This document shows, in pieces, positions 1-7,063 of a stretch of 64,000 nt of DNA. Below the pieces are notes generated by a model. It did not search any database. It had not been told where the DNA came from and saw only the letters and a program-made list of their open reading frames with translations. The DNA is from Geomesophilobacter sediminis (lineage in GTDB: Bacteria; Desulfobacterota; Desulfuromonadia; Geobacterales; Geobacteraceae), in assembly GCF_016458275.1 (NCBI RefSeq), contig NZ_JAEMHM010000025.1:1-64000 (forward strand), read 5' to 3'. How positions within the stretch are numbered: position 1 is the first letter of the stretch; each line of letters opens with the position of its first letter. Both the position numbers and the translations under genes were made by a program.

Positions 1-146
1 GCGGGATGCTCTATTTTGGGGGCGCTGCTCACCCCTATGCGAACGCCTCAGTTACCCACACATTCTGCGGAAGAACCTGATTTTTAGGTGTTCGTGATAT
101 CCGTCGTTATATTCAAAATCATATGGAATCATCTTATCTCTTCTTG
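1..146. other. left edge, no confident gene
   Basis: Nothing here is a convincing gene. On the minus strand a 26-codon reading frame (132 down to 52) starts 15 bases after the first attC-like site, which is where the next integron cassette would begin. It ends too early to be convincing and has no recognisable relative. It may be a decayed or frameshifted cassette gene, or chance. Confidence 0.3.
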
Positions 147-201
147 GGCCAACGGCGCGGGCGGTGAGCGGGGCTTCTCCGCTCTACCGGCCTGGTTGCG
201 T
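147..201 (-). other. attC-like recombination site 1
   Basis: In the direction of the neighbouring minus-strand genes the ends read ACGCAAC and GTTGGCC, each one base off the attC core boxes RYYYAAC and GTTRRRY. Between them two arms pair (CGGTAGAGCGG against CCGCTCACCG) with one unpaired A in one arm, like the extrahelical base that orients integron recombination. The stop codon of the 184-642 gene lies inside the site, as is common in cassettes. This is inference from sequence and manual folding. Confidence 0.55.
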
Positions 202-642
202 GTTCTGATTGGGCTTCCGATAAAGCCTCAGATACACTATTTCAAGGACAGCGATGACTACAGCTACACCGTAACATACTTGACCAGCGAACTTTGAAGA
301 CAACTCATAGATCGCATATCCGGCAACCACTAAAGGTATTTCCACGCATAGTATGACGACTTGAAATGGTTTGATGTTCTTTGGGTTTTGATAATCAGGT
401 GTTTCCCCGGATTCTTCTTGGACTCGCAGTTTTTTCCATTGGACGACAAACCGCCATGCATTTACGCTCACTGAAATCAGCAATAACGACAGCAGCACCC
501 GTCCGAAATCTGCATGTGGGAAGAAGGCGAAAAAACCGCCAAACATTGAGATGAGCAATAGAAGAAGCCCACCGCCAAGAGAGAAAACGATAAATTGTAG
601 AATAAGTTTGAATCTGTCGGGAGTGTTCTTGTGAGTTGTCAT
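184..642 (-). CDS. hypothetical integral membrane protein (cassette gene A)
   Basis: A 152-residue protein of unknown function. Four hydrophobic stretches are visible: two near the N terminus (about residues 13-34 and 43-60) and two near the C terminus (about 92-110 and 116-135). A charged loop between the pairs contains the KKLRVQEESGE stretch. No family was recognised. The ATG at 642 was chosen; a GTG directly before it is equally possible and the ribosome site is weak. The leader is only about 30 bases from the attC-like site at 672-721 and the stop codon falls in the next attC-like site, so the gene fills one putative cassette. The coding sequence is AT-richer than the core genes further right, which fits horizontal acquisition. 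Confidence 0.6.
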   Translation of the reverse strand: MTTHKNTPDRFKLILQFIVFSLGGGLLLLLISMFGGFFAFFPHADFGRVLLSLLLISVSVNAWRFVVQWKKLRVQEESGETPDYQNPKNIKPFQVVILCVEIPLVVAGYAIYELSSKFAGQVCYGVAVVIAVLEIVYLRLYRKPNQNTQPGR

Positions 643-671
643 CACTGTTTCTCATGCTTCATATCGTATTC

Positions 672-721
672 ACCCAACGCTGAGAGTACAGCGGCATGGC
701 CGCTGCTACGCTTTGTTGGCT
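672..721 (-). other. attC-like recombination site 2
   Basis: In gene direction the site runs from AGCCAAC to GTTGGGT; the latter matches the attC core GTTRRRY exactly. The inner arms GTAGCAGCGGC and GCCGCTGTAC pair around a short loop and leave one G unpaired, the same extrahelical-base layout as site 1. The stop codon of the upstream gene ends 2 bases before it and the next gene starts about 30 bases after it, typical cassette spacing. Confidence 0.65.
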
Positions 722-723
722 CT

Positions 724-1632
724 TTACTGGACTGCATCATTTGTATCGTGTCCATCTACTGTTTCTGGCTGCGAAAATAGCGATTCGTATCGTTCTAAAT
801 ATTTTAAAATTTCAAACGATTTTTCGTAACCAGTTTGATTTAAGACAATCTCCATCACCTTAGCATAGTAGAAGTTGCCGACCCTTAACCAAATCGCAAC
901 CATGTCTCTGTTATCCTCGCTGTCGCTATACAAACTTCCTAGATCTTTCATCCAGATTGACGGAGGAATGGAATGCACAAATGTTGAAAGGTCTGCCAGC
1001 ACTCCCATCACAAAATCAGTATTTTCTCCGCAAACCCCAGATACTCGTTCACGCCGACTCCTGTAAAATACAGATTCCCCTTTTTTGACTCGTTCTATTG
1101 CCTTTGTGTAGAGGGGAGAATTTTGAATTTTAGTCCAATAGGTTTGTTGCACGTTTTTGTAAAATTGTTGAGCCTTAGGTTTATCAATGTGATTCTGAAC
1201 AGCGTAGGTTCTGTTGGCAATGTAGTACCCTAAGATGTCTCTGTGGAGACAAAACTCGTCTGGTGTTTTAGTGTTTACCATCATTTCAAGAACATCGTGT
1301 GTATCTACAATATTCCGAATCATAGTTGCTATGGATCGCTTATCAAGAAGTTCTTTACTTCCATGTTTAAACCTGACGATTCGCCAAAATGTTTTAAATA
1401 CAGATAGTATTGAAAACTGTCTAACACCATCCTCAAACTGTGAGCCAGACGGAAGTAGTTTGAATAACGAGATAGTAGTTGCCTGAACGGTATTCGCAAG
1501 AACTATTGTCGGCCAATCAATAAACCTTTGTTCAGCGTAATCTTTTTCGAGCCTATAAATATATGGTTCAAACGCATTGATACCAACCGCTAACATGACA
1601 GCTTCAGATAGTAGCAATCCCATTTCGGACAT
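724..1632 (-). CDS. hypothetical protein (cassette gene B)
   Basis: A 302-residue, mostly helical, apparently soluble protein with no family recognised. It is rich in Tyr, Phe, Arg and Lys and has no signal peptide. The reading frame is open upstream to 1743, but that extension runs through the attC-like site at 1669-1769, so the ATG at 1632 (MSEMGLL) is the likely start, 36 bases after the site. No strong ribosome site is visible, as is frequent in integron cassettes. It might be an abortive-infection-like or DUF5677-like helical protein, but that is a guess. A profile search would decide. Confidence 0.6.
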   Translation of the reverse strand: MSEMGLLLSEAVMLAVGINAFEPYIYRLEKDYAEQRFIDWPTIVLANTVQATTISLFKLLPSGSQFEDGVRQFSILSVFKTFWRIVRFKHGSKELLDKRSIATMIRNIVDTHDVLEMMVNTKTPDEFCLHRDILGYYIANRTYAVQNHIDKPKAQQFYKNVQQTYWTKIQNSPLYTKAIERVKKGESVFYRSRRERVSGVCGENTDFVMGVLADLSTFVHSIPPSIWMKDLGSLYSDSEDNRDMVAIWLRVGNFYYAKVMEIVLNQTGYEKSFEILKYLERYESLFSQPETVDGHDTNDAVQ

Positions 1633-1668
1633 ATTCGTTTGTTGCTCGCATTTAATCGTAGTATTTTC

Positions 1669-1769
1669 GCCCAACGTTTGTAGGGTGACCGGCGAAGCGC
1701 CCGGCTCCCATCGGCTTTTATCCCGCTTTACCCGACCGCGCACAGACCGGTCCTCGCGCTTGGTTGGGA
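1669..1769 (-). other. attC-like recombination site 3 (long form)
   Basis: In gene direction the ends are TCCCAAC and GTTGGGC, the latter an exact GTTRRRY core. The 101-bp interior holds pairing arms around ACCGG / CCGGT and a larger imperfect top. The stop codon of the 1778-2275 gene is 8 bases upstream. An unpaired base is less clear here than in sites 1 and 2. Confidence 0.5.
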
Positions 1770-1777
1770 GCCTCGTT

Positions 1778-2275
1778 TCAAATGTTGATTATTTCTTGGA
1801 GCAGCATCCGTATCTTGAATGCGTCGTAGCGATAAGCCTTCATCTCATCTTGAGAGAAAAACATCCTAGAGGACATCCTTCTGCGTCCATAGATTTGGAC
1901 TCGACATTTTCCCGCGTCTTCCTCTTCTACAAGGAATTCGATGACATCCCCATAAATGTTAAGATCTTGTCGAATCTCCGTGATTCCGAACATGCTGACG
2001 TTAGCGCGATCAGAATCAACCTGGACCGATTTTCCGCCTGCTGTAACACACAGGCGGTAGATGCCCTGTGTCACAACATTTTTCGTACCGATTGCTGGGT
2101 AGGAACCGAGAGGCTTTCGGACAGTGGTACCTAACCATGCCAGCAGAGCCCAAACTCCGGTACCTGCCACAAGAAACGCCAGGTATAAAAGAGGCGGGGG
2201 AGAGGTGAGCCAATATAGGAAGGCCAGGAAAACGATGGAGCAGACAATGGCTAATGATTTGTTCAATTGCTTCAA
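1778..2275 (-). CDS. hypothetical membrane-anchored protein (cassette gene C)
   Basis: A 165-residue protein of unknown function. Two hydrophobic helices (about residues 8-24 and 29-47) are followed by a soluble beta-rich domain that ends in a charged, Arg/Met-rich segment. The TTG start at 2275 is supported by an AGGAG ribosome site 8 bases upstream; no better ATG exists. This would be the first gene of the putative cassette array, since no further attC-like site was found upstream, only a lone AGCCAAC at 2337-2343. Confidence 0.6.
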   Translation of the reverse strand: MKQLNKSLAIVCSIVFLAFLYWLTSPPPLLYLAFLVAGTGVWALLAWLGTTVRKPLGSYPAIGTKNVVTQGIYRLCVTAGGKSVQVDSDRANVSMFGITEIRQDLNIYGDVIEFLVEEEDAGKCRVQIYGRRRMSSRMFFSQDEMKAYRYDAFKIRMLLQEIINI

Positions 2276-2370
2276 CGATAAGTCTCCTGAAAAACTTGAC
2301 AGCTCTGAAGCAATCGAAGGTGCCTACGCCTTTACCAGCCAACTACCTGTTGAACAGTCCGGGTAGGTTC

Positions 2371-2444
2371 CTTATATAAGTAACAAATCACCTATATAGG
2401 GAACTAGGTACCTATATAGGCCACATTCAAGTTCCTTATATAGG
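2371..2444. repeat. four phased CCTATATAGG-like palindromes
   Basis: Palindromic 10-mers lie at 2371-2380 (CTTATATAAG), 2391-2400 and 2411-2420 (both CCTATATAGG) and 2435-2444 (CTTATATAGG). Centres are 20, 20 and 24 bases apart, about two helical turns, so a protein could bind them on one face of the DNA. They sit about 95-170 bases upstream of cassette gene C. An operator or iteron role is inference. Confidence 0.6.
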
Positions 2445-2879
2445 CACCCTGGTCCTATTTGATTTAATTAGCCTGGGGGGCCAGCATGGGACCGGGTATG
2501 ATCTATTGACACCCCTATGGTCCAGCCCCCCGAGGCCTGGACCAACCCATTTTATGGGTCCAGATTCCAGCCATCTTCAAGGATTTCAAAGCTTTAATAC
2601 ATGTAGAGATGGTTCAATGTCAACGGGAAATCTAGGGCAAAACTGTGTCAATTCTATATGTTATGCATATGATTAACCGATGAGGGCAGAAATAATTGAG
2701 AGGAAGGTGTCAAAGGCGACTCGGTCGTTCCTCTGCTTTTGGGTGGGACGAACTTTCATACAGTCGGTTGGATTTGTCGCGGCGGGAGTGATGATCGTTG
2801 CGGGGTGATTCGATGGGAAAGATGAGTGGGGTGTGTCTGCGTTAATCAGCGGATGTTTGTTGGCTTGCAGGCTAGGTGG
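2445..2879. other. non-coding stretch with two adjacent hairpins
   Basis: No gene can be supported here. The notable structure is a pair of adjacent inverted repeats: TGGTCCAG / CTGGACCA (2518-2525 and 2537-2544) followed at once by ACCCAT-TTT-ATGGGT (2545-2559), with another GGTCCAG at 2557-2563. They could be part of an operator or small RNA. No integrase or transposase reading frame is present. Confidence 0.4.
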
Positions 2880-3270
2880 ATGTCGCGCTTCGTGCCTCAG
2901 CGCGACCTACGAGGGTGGTCGCTTTTTCTGTGGGAGCGCCTTTCCAGGCGCGATCCGCCGCAGGCTGTAACAACGGTTGCGGTTAATCGCGCCTGGAAAG
3001 GCGCTCCCACAGGGTAAGCAACTACTTTGCTATATTCCTGAGGCTGATCGCGACAGGAATGTCGCTCCTACCCGTATTAGTACCTTCACCTCCAGGGTAC
3101 CGCCTGGCGGGGACATTCGATCCCAACAAAAAAGGGGGCTTTCGCCCCCCTTTCTTTTGCTGCAACTCTCTCTACATCGGATAATGTCGCGTTTCGTTCC
3201 TCAACGCGACCTACGAGGCTCAAAGTTATTCAACTGAAGGGGGACAGGCACCGTAGGTGCCAGTCCCCTT
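2880..3270. repeat. direct repeat copy 1 (REP-like element plus terminator)
   Basis: This block is nearly repeated at 3961-4311 in the same order. It contains a TCGCG...CGCGACCTAC element, a long inverted repeat of GTGGGAGCGCCTTTCCAGG (2929-2953 with 2986-3011), a CGACAGGAATGTCGCTCC element, an intrinsic terminator and a GGCACCGTAGGTGCC hairpin. The two copies flank the mazEF pair. Copy 1 also has an additional short element at 3184-3217. Confidence 0.8.
3127..3156 (-). terminator. intrinsic terminator of the mazEF operon
   Basis: On the minus strand a GGGGGC-GAAA-GCCCCC stem-loop is followed by a run of T. It lies about 140 bases downstream of the toxin gene, with no other minus-strand gene in between. 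Confidence 0.75.
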
Positions 3271-3293
3271 CTCTGCTCAAGTCGGCATACGCC

Positions 3294-3620
3294 TCACCCG
3301 GCTATTCCGACCCACAGCGCCAAGAGCTTCGTAACTGCGCCCATATCCTTGTCACTGAGCTCGCCCATAACCGTACGAACCTTTTCTCTTGGCACAGTCA
3401 TAATCTTGTCGATCTGAATCTCCGAAGACACCTGGAGGCCATTTTTCACCGTAGGCTCTATACGAAGCCGATAAAGGGGAGCATCAAGCAAATGTGAGGT
3501 CACCAGGCAGACCGTGATACTTGGATGGCTACCGAAGAAGTCGGTCTGAATTACCAGGGCAGGCCGCGGCTTGCCGTAGTCTCCCGACACAGCGACCAAG
3601 ACCAAGTCGCCCCGCTTCAC
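3294..3620 (-). CDS. MazF/PemK-family toxin, endoribonuclease
   Basis: A 108-residue MazF/PemK-like protein; family members cleave mRNA when freed from their antitoxin. The N-terminal RGDLVLV strand and the following KPRPALVIQ segment are hallmark PemK/MazF sequence, and the length is typical. The GTG start overlaps the stop codon of the upstream antitoxin (GTGA), so the two are translationally coupled. Target sequence and activity cannot be told from sequence. The pair lies between two long direct repeats. Confidence 0.85.
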   Translation of the reverse strand: MKRGDLVLVAVSGDYGKPRPALVIQTDFFGSHPSITVCLVTSHLLDAPLYRLRIEPTVKNGLQVSSEIQIDKIMTVPREKVRTVMGELSDKDMGAVTKLLALWVGIAG

Positions 3621-3826
3621 GGTTCATCCCCCCAGTCTGCGGCAGCGGCAAAAGCTTCCAGATCCTCAAGGTTATTCACGTCCCGCTGTGCCAGAAGGGA
3701 CTGCCTTTGGCACTCCTCGGCGAACCCGGGAGCCTTCGGGTCAGGAACCCAGATCTGCACCTGTTTGAAGCCTGCCGCCCGTAGTTTTTGCCGGTAGTTA
3801 TGTACCCGTTGTTTATTCGCCTGCAC
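3617..3826 (-). CDS. MazE-like antitoxin (DUF3018 type)
   Basis: A 69-residue antitoxin. The N-terminal half (RVHNYRQKLRAAGFKQVQIWV) resembles the DNA-binding segment of the antitoxin MazE/DUF3018 family. The acidic tail (DLEAFAAAADWGDE) is the kind of segment that wraps the toxin. The GTG start is supported by AGGAGG 6 bases upstream. A 12-bp perfect palindrome 27 bases upstream is a likely autoregulatory operator. Confidence 0.8.
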   Translation of the reverse strand: MQANKQRVHNYRQKLRAAGFKQVQIWVPDPKAPGFAEECQRQSLLAQRDVNNLEDLEAFAAAADWGDEP

Positions 3827-3852
3827 TTCACACCTCCTAGCTTCCGGGGAAT

Positions 3853-3864
3853 GTTACATGTAAC
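3853..3864. promoter_or_regulatory. candidate MazEF operator
   Basis: GTTACATGTAAC is a perfect 12-bp palindrome 27-38 bases upstream of the antitoxin start, where an autorepressing toxin-antitoxin complex would bind. The role is inferred from position and symmetry only. Confidence 0.5.
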
Positions 3865-3960
3865 AGGCTATATCGTCAACGAAATGGTAGAACGAGGGGG
3901 GAAGAAAAGGGGGGAGTGGCGCGGGCATAAAGGGAAAAACCGCCGACGTATCGGGAGGGA

Positions 3961-4311
3961 ATGTCGCGTTTCGTTCCTCAACGCGACCTACCAGGGTGGT
4001 CGCTTTTTCTGTGGGAGCGCCTTTCCAGGCGCGAATCAACCGCAACCTTTGTTGCCGCCTTCGGCGGATCGCGCCTGGAAAGGCGCTCCCACAGGGTAAG
4101 CAGCTACCTTGCTGTATCCTGAGACTGATCGCGACAGGAATGTCGCTCCTACAGCATTTGCACCTCCACCAGAAAGTGCCGTCTACTGTGGACAATCCGA
4201 TTCCAAAAGGATTACGAACAAAAAAAGGGGGCTTTCGCCCCCTTTTCGTGTGTCTCAAAACTTATTCAGCTGAGAGGGGGACAGGCACCGTAGGTGCCAG
4301 TCCCCTTTTCT
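3961..4311. repeat. direct repeat copy 2 (REP-like element plus terminator)
   Basis: Same order of elements as 2880-3270: the TCGCG element, the GTGGGAGCGCC inverted repeat (4010-4034 with 4070-4093), the CGACAGGAATGTCGCTCC element, an intrinsic terminator and the GGCACCGTAGGTGCC hairpin (4277-4305). It directly follows gltX. Nothing in 3827-4318 is coding. Confidence 0.8.
4218..4246 (-). terminator. intrinsic terminator downstream of gltX
   Basis: On the minus strand a GGGGGC-GAAA-GCCCCC stem is followed by seven T. It is the equivalent of the terminator at 3127-3156 in the other repeat copy. Confidence 0.8.
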
Positions 4312-4318
4312 TTGGCCG

Positions 4319-5719
4319 CTATTTCTCCATGAAGGCGATGGCGCGCTCTACCCGCTTGCGGGTCTCCTCCAAGCCCAGGACGAGAATCATCTCGTAGATG
4401 CCGGGGGAGGCGGTGGTGCCGGAAAGGGCCAGACGGACCGCGGGTCCGAGCTGCCCCAGCTTGATCCCCTTCTCGGCCATCACCTCGGCAAAGACGGCCT
4501 CGATCGACTCCATGGTCCAGGAAGAGAGCCCGGCCAGTTTCTCGACCACCAGACGGAGCAGCGCAGGAGCCTCGGCGTGGAACGCCTTGGCGGCCCCCTT
4601 CTCGTCGTACTCGAAGTCCCCTTTGTAATAGAAGACGGCACCGTCGGCGAGCTCCAGCATGGTTTTGGCCCGCTCCAGCAGGGTCTTGACCACTGCCACC
4701 AGCTCGGGTCCGCCCTGGGACGGATCGACGCCGCGCTCCTTGAGAAACGGGGTGACCAGCTCGGCCAGGCGGACCGGATCGCCGGTCTTGATGTAATGCG
4801 CGTTCAGCCAGAGGAGCTTGTCGGGATTGAACACCCCGGCGGAGCGTCCCACGTTCTCGACGCTGAACTTCTGGATCAGGTCCTCCAGCGAGAAGATCTC
4901 CTCGTCGCCGAAGCTCCACCCCAGACGCACCAGGTAATTCACCATCGCCTCGGGGAGAAAGCCCATGTCGCGGTAGGCCATGACGCTCGTCGCGCCGTGG
5001 CGCTTGGAAAGGCGGGTCTTGTCGGCGCCGAGAATCATCGGGACGTGCGCGAACACGGGGACCGGGAAGCCGAGCGCCTCGTAGAGAAGGATCTGGCGCG
5101 GGGTGTTGTTGACGTGGTCGTCGCCGCGGATGACGGTGGTGATCCCCATGGTGGCGTCGTCGATGACCACGACGAAGTTGTAGGTCGGGGTCCCGTCGGT
5201 GCGCTGGATGATCAGGTCGTCGAGCTCCTGGTTTTCGAAGGAGATCGGTCCCTTGATCAGGTCGTTCCAGGTGGTCGTCCCCTCCTCGGGGGCCTTGAAA
5301 CGGATCACGAACGGCTGGCCCGGCCGGTCCGGTGCGTTGCGGCAGGTGCCGTCATACTTCGGCTTTCTCCCCTCTTTCAGAGCACTTTCCCGCTTCGCTT
5401 CGAGCTCCTCGGCGGTGCAGTAGCATTTGTAGGCCTTGCCGCTGTCCAACAGCTTCTGGGCGTACTCCTTGTAAAGGGGGAAGTTGTCCGACTGGTAGAA
5501 CGGCCCTTCGTCCCAATCCAGGCCGAGCCAGGTCATCCCCTGGAGGATCGCGTCGACCGACTCCTGGGTGGAACGGGCGACGTCGGTGTCCTCGATCCTG
5601 AGGATGAACTTGCCGTGCTGCTTCCGGGCGAGAAGCCAGTTGAAAAGAGCGGTACGCGCGCCGCCGACGTGGAGATAGCCGGTCGGGCTGGGCGCAAAAC
5701 GCAGGCGTACTTCGGACAT
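4319..5719 (-). CDS. gltX: glutamate--tRNA ligase
   Basis: A 466-residue class I aminoacyl-tRNA synthetase that charges tRNA-Glu with glutamate in the cytoplasm. Seen directly: the HIGH-type motif in [12 protein letters not shown] (residues 11-22), the KMSKS equivalent LSKRH near residue 240, and the cysteines CYC (about 98-100) typical of the GluRS zinc region. Length is typical of bacterial GltX. The ATG has an AAGGAG ribosome site. It is followed by a strong terminator and preceded by yacG. Whether it is discriminating or also charges tRNA-Gln depends on gatCAB, which is not in the window. Confidence 0.97.
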   Translation of the reverse strand: MSEVRLRFAPSPTGYLHVGGARTALFNWLLARKQHGKFILRIEDTDVARSTQESVDAILQGMTWLGLDWDEGPFYQSDNFPLYKEYAQKLLDSGKAYKCYCTAEELEAKRESALKEGRKPKYDGTCRNAPDRPGQPFVIRFKAPEEGTTTWNDLIKGPISFENQELDDLIIQRTDGTPTYNFVVVIDDATMGITTVIRGDDHVNNTPRQILLYEALGFPVPVFAHVPMILGADKTRLSKRHGATSVMAYRDMGFLPEAMVNYLVRLGWSFGDEEIFSLEDLIQKFSVENVGRSAGVFNPDKLLWLNAHYIKTGDPVRLAELVTPFLKERGVDPSQGGPELVAVVKTLLERAKTMLELADGAVFYYKGDFEYDEKGAAKAFHAEAPALLRLVVEKLAGLSSWTMESIEAVFAEVMAEKGIKLGQLGPAVRLALSGTTASPGIYEMILVLGLEETRKRVERAIAFMEK

Positions 5720-5773
5720 CAGTAACTCCTTCGATCGTGATGTTTGCCGGATGCGGATGCGAGGCGGCGGGAT

Positions 5774-5956
5774 TTATTCGGAAGGCTCTTCTTCGTCGTC
5801 GCTTCGGGTGGGGGCCTTTTCACCGGGGAAGCGGTACCCCTCCGTGGCCCAGGTCCCGAGGTCGATCAACTTGCACCGCTCGGAGCAGAAGGGACGGTTC
5901 GGGTTCCCCTCCAGGGTAGTCTCCTTGCGGCATTGCGGACATTTTATGGTGGTCAT
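5774..5956 (-). CDS. yacG: DNA gyrase inhibitor YacG
   Basis: A 60-residue zinc-binding protein. The four zinc ligands are visible as CPQC (residues 6-9) and CSERC (23-27), followed by the family's conserved [13 protein letters not shown] segment and an acidic tail. In E. coli, YacG binds GyrB and inhibits gyrase. The frame is open upstream to 6028 but that part has no family similarity, so the ATG at 5956 (MTTIKCPQC) is taken as the start. Confidence 0.92.
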   Translation of the reverse strand: MTTIKCPQCRKETTLEGNPNRPFCSERCKLIDLGTWATEGYRFPGEKAPTRSDDEEEPSE

Positions 5957-5984
5957 GGCGTGGCAACCTTTTTTCGTTCGGGTA

Positions 5985-6176
5985 ATAACCCCATCCTCAC
6001 CCTGTCGGTTGCCCCCGTGCTTTCGCACCCAACCCTTGAAGGAGAGGGGACGCGGCGAGATGCTTCAGGTGCTACTATAAGCATTTCAACACGTTGCCGA
6101 AAGAACTGTCAACGAGAGTCGGGTTCCACCTCCCTCCCGTTCAAGGGGAGGGTCGGGGTGAGGATGGGGTTGGATC
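5985..6176. repeat. intergenic repeat pair (GGGTGAGGATGGGG element)
   Basis: CCCCATCCTCACCCTG at about 5989-6004 and an inverted copy ending at about 6176 (GGGGAGGGTCGGGGTGAGGATGGGG) bracket the space between yacG and the next gene. The same element recurs at 14493-14577, 30551-30595 and 46490-46528. No gene lies in 5957-6181. Confidence 0.65.
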
Positions 6177-6181
6177 ACTGA

Positions 6182-7021
6182 TCAGATCATGTATTTGCGG
6201 TCGTAGAAGAGAAGCGCCCGCCGCGTGCGGCTGATGACGGTGCTCTCCCGGAGCGGCTTCGTGATGAAGTCGAAAAAGCCGCGCTCGAAGGCTTTCTCCT
6301 CATCCTGCGGGTGCATCGAATCGGCAACCAGGATCACCGGTATCCGTTTCAGTTCCGGCACCGACTGCAGCGAATCGAAGAGACCGTAGCCGTCCAGCTT
6401 GGGGAGAAAAAGATCGGTGACGATCACCTGGGGGCGCTCGATGAGGACCGTCTTGTACGCCTCCAGCCCGTCGATCGCCGCTACCACCCTAAATCCGCTC
6501 TTGCCGAGGACATCGGAGAGCATGGTACGCACCAGCCGGTCCTCTTGGGCTACCAGCACGGTCGGCGCCTCCGACTGGGTGATCTCTTTCTGCAGGTAAC
6601 TTCGGCAGATCGCCTCGTAGATCTCGGTGGTGGTGGCCACAAACGGAATGATGCTGAGCCCCCGATTGACCGCCAGGTTCTTCACGATCCGGTTCTCGGC
6701 GGGGTCCGCCATCGCCAGCGCCAGCCGGTTTCCCTCCAGCTTCAGGGGGAAGATCTGGTTCTGCATCGCGACATCGGCGGAGATCAGCGCCAGCAGTTCG
6801 GGGGGGAAATTGTGCTGCGCGAAATTGTTGATCACCCGGCAGCCGTGCTGCGTGGCGAGCACCTCGGCCAGCTCCTCGCTGTTGATCAGGCCGAAATCCT
6901 CGAGAACCACCCCGATCCGCTTGTGGCGCTGCTTGGAGATCTCCACCATGCGATCCACCGTTTTCACGGTCAGGATCCCCTTTTCGACCAGGATCTCCCC
7001 CACCCTTTTTCTCTGCATCAC
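6182..7021 (-). CDS. PilB/GspE N-terminal domain protein with receiver domain
   Basis: A 279-residue two-domain protein. Residues about 5-145 resemble the N-terminal (MshEN/T2SSE_N) domain of type IV pilus and type II secretion ATPases: VGEILVEKGILT, RIGVVLEDFGLI, then an LAMADP stretch. Such domains can bind cyclic di-GMP, but no binding was shown here. Residues about 153-275 form a response-regulator receiver with phospho-acceptor Asp in VIVTDLFLP and the conserved Lys in FITKPL. There is no output or ATPase domain, so it probably acts through protein contacts. Two ATGs stand in tandem; either could be used, with GAGG upstream. Confidence 0.8.
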   Translation of the reverse strand: MMQRKRVGEILVEKGILTVKTVDRMVEISKQRHKRIGVVLEDFGLINSEELAEVLATQHGCRVINNFAQHNFPPELLALISADVAMQNQIFPLKLEGNRLALAMADPAENRIVKNLAVNRGLSIIPFVATTTEIYEAICRSYLQKEITQSEAPTVLVAQEDRLVRTMLSDVLGKSGFRVVAAIDGLEAYKTVLIERPQVIVTDLFLPKLDGYGLFDSLQSVPELKRIPVILVADSMHPQDEEKAFERGFFDFITKPLRESTVISRTRRALLFYDRKYMI

Positions 7022-7063
7022 ACCACCTCGTCGGATGGACCCGGGAGAACCTGCGTCACGGGC

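Noticed and set aside
88-297. 69-residue plus-strand frame at the left edge
   Set aside because: It crosses the first attC-like site and the end of cassette gene A antisense, with no ribosome site.
2337-2355. AGCCAAC...GTTGAAC as a fourth attC or an attI site
   Set aside because: The two core-like boxes are only 5 bases apart, too close for attC, and no integrase gene is near. It is at most a boundary relic.
2880-4311. CRISPR array
   Set aside because: Only two long copies with internal inverted repeats; no short repeats at regular spacing with unique spacers.
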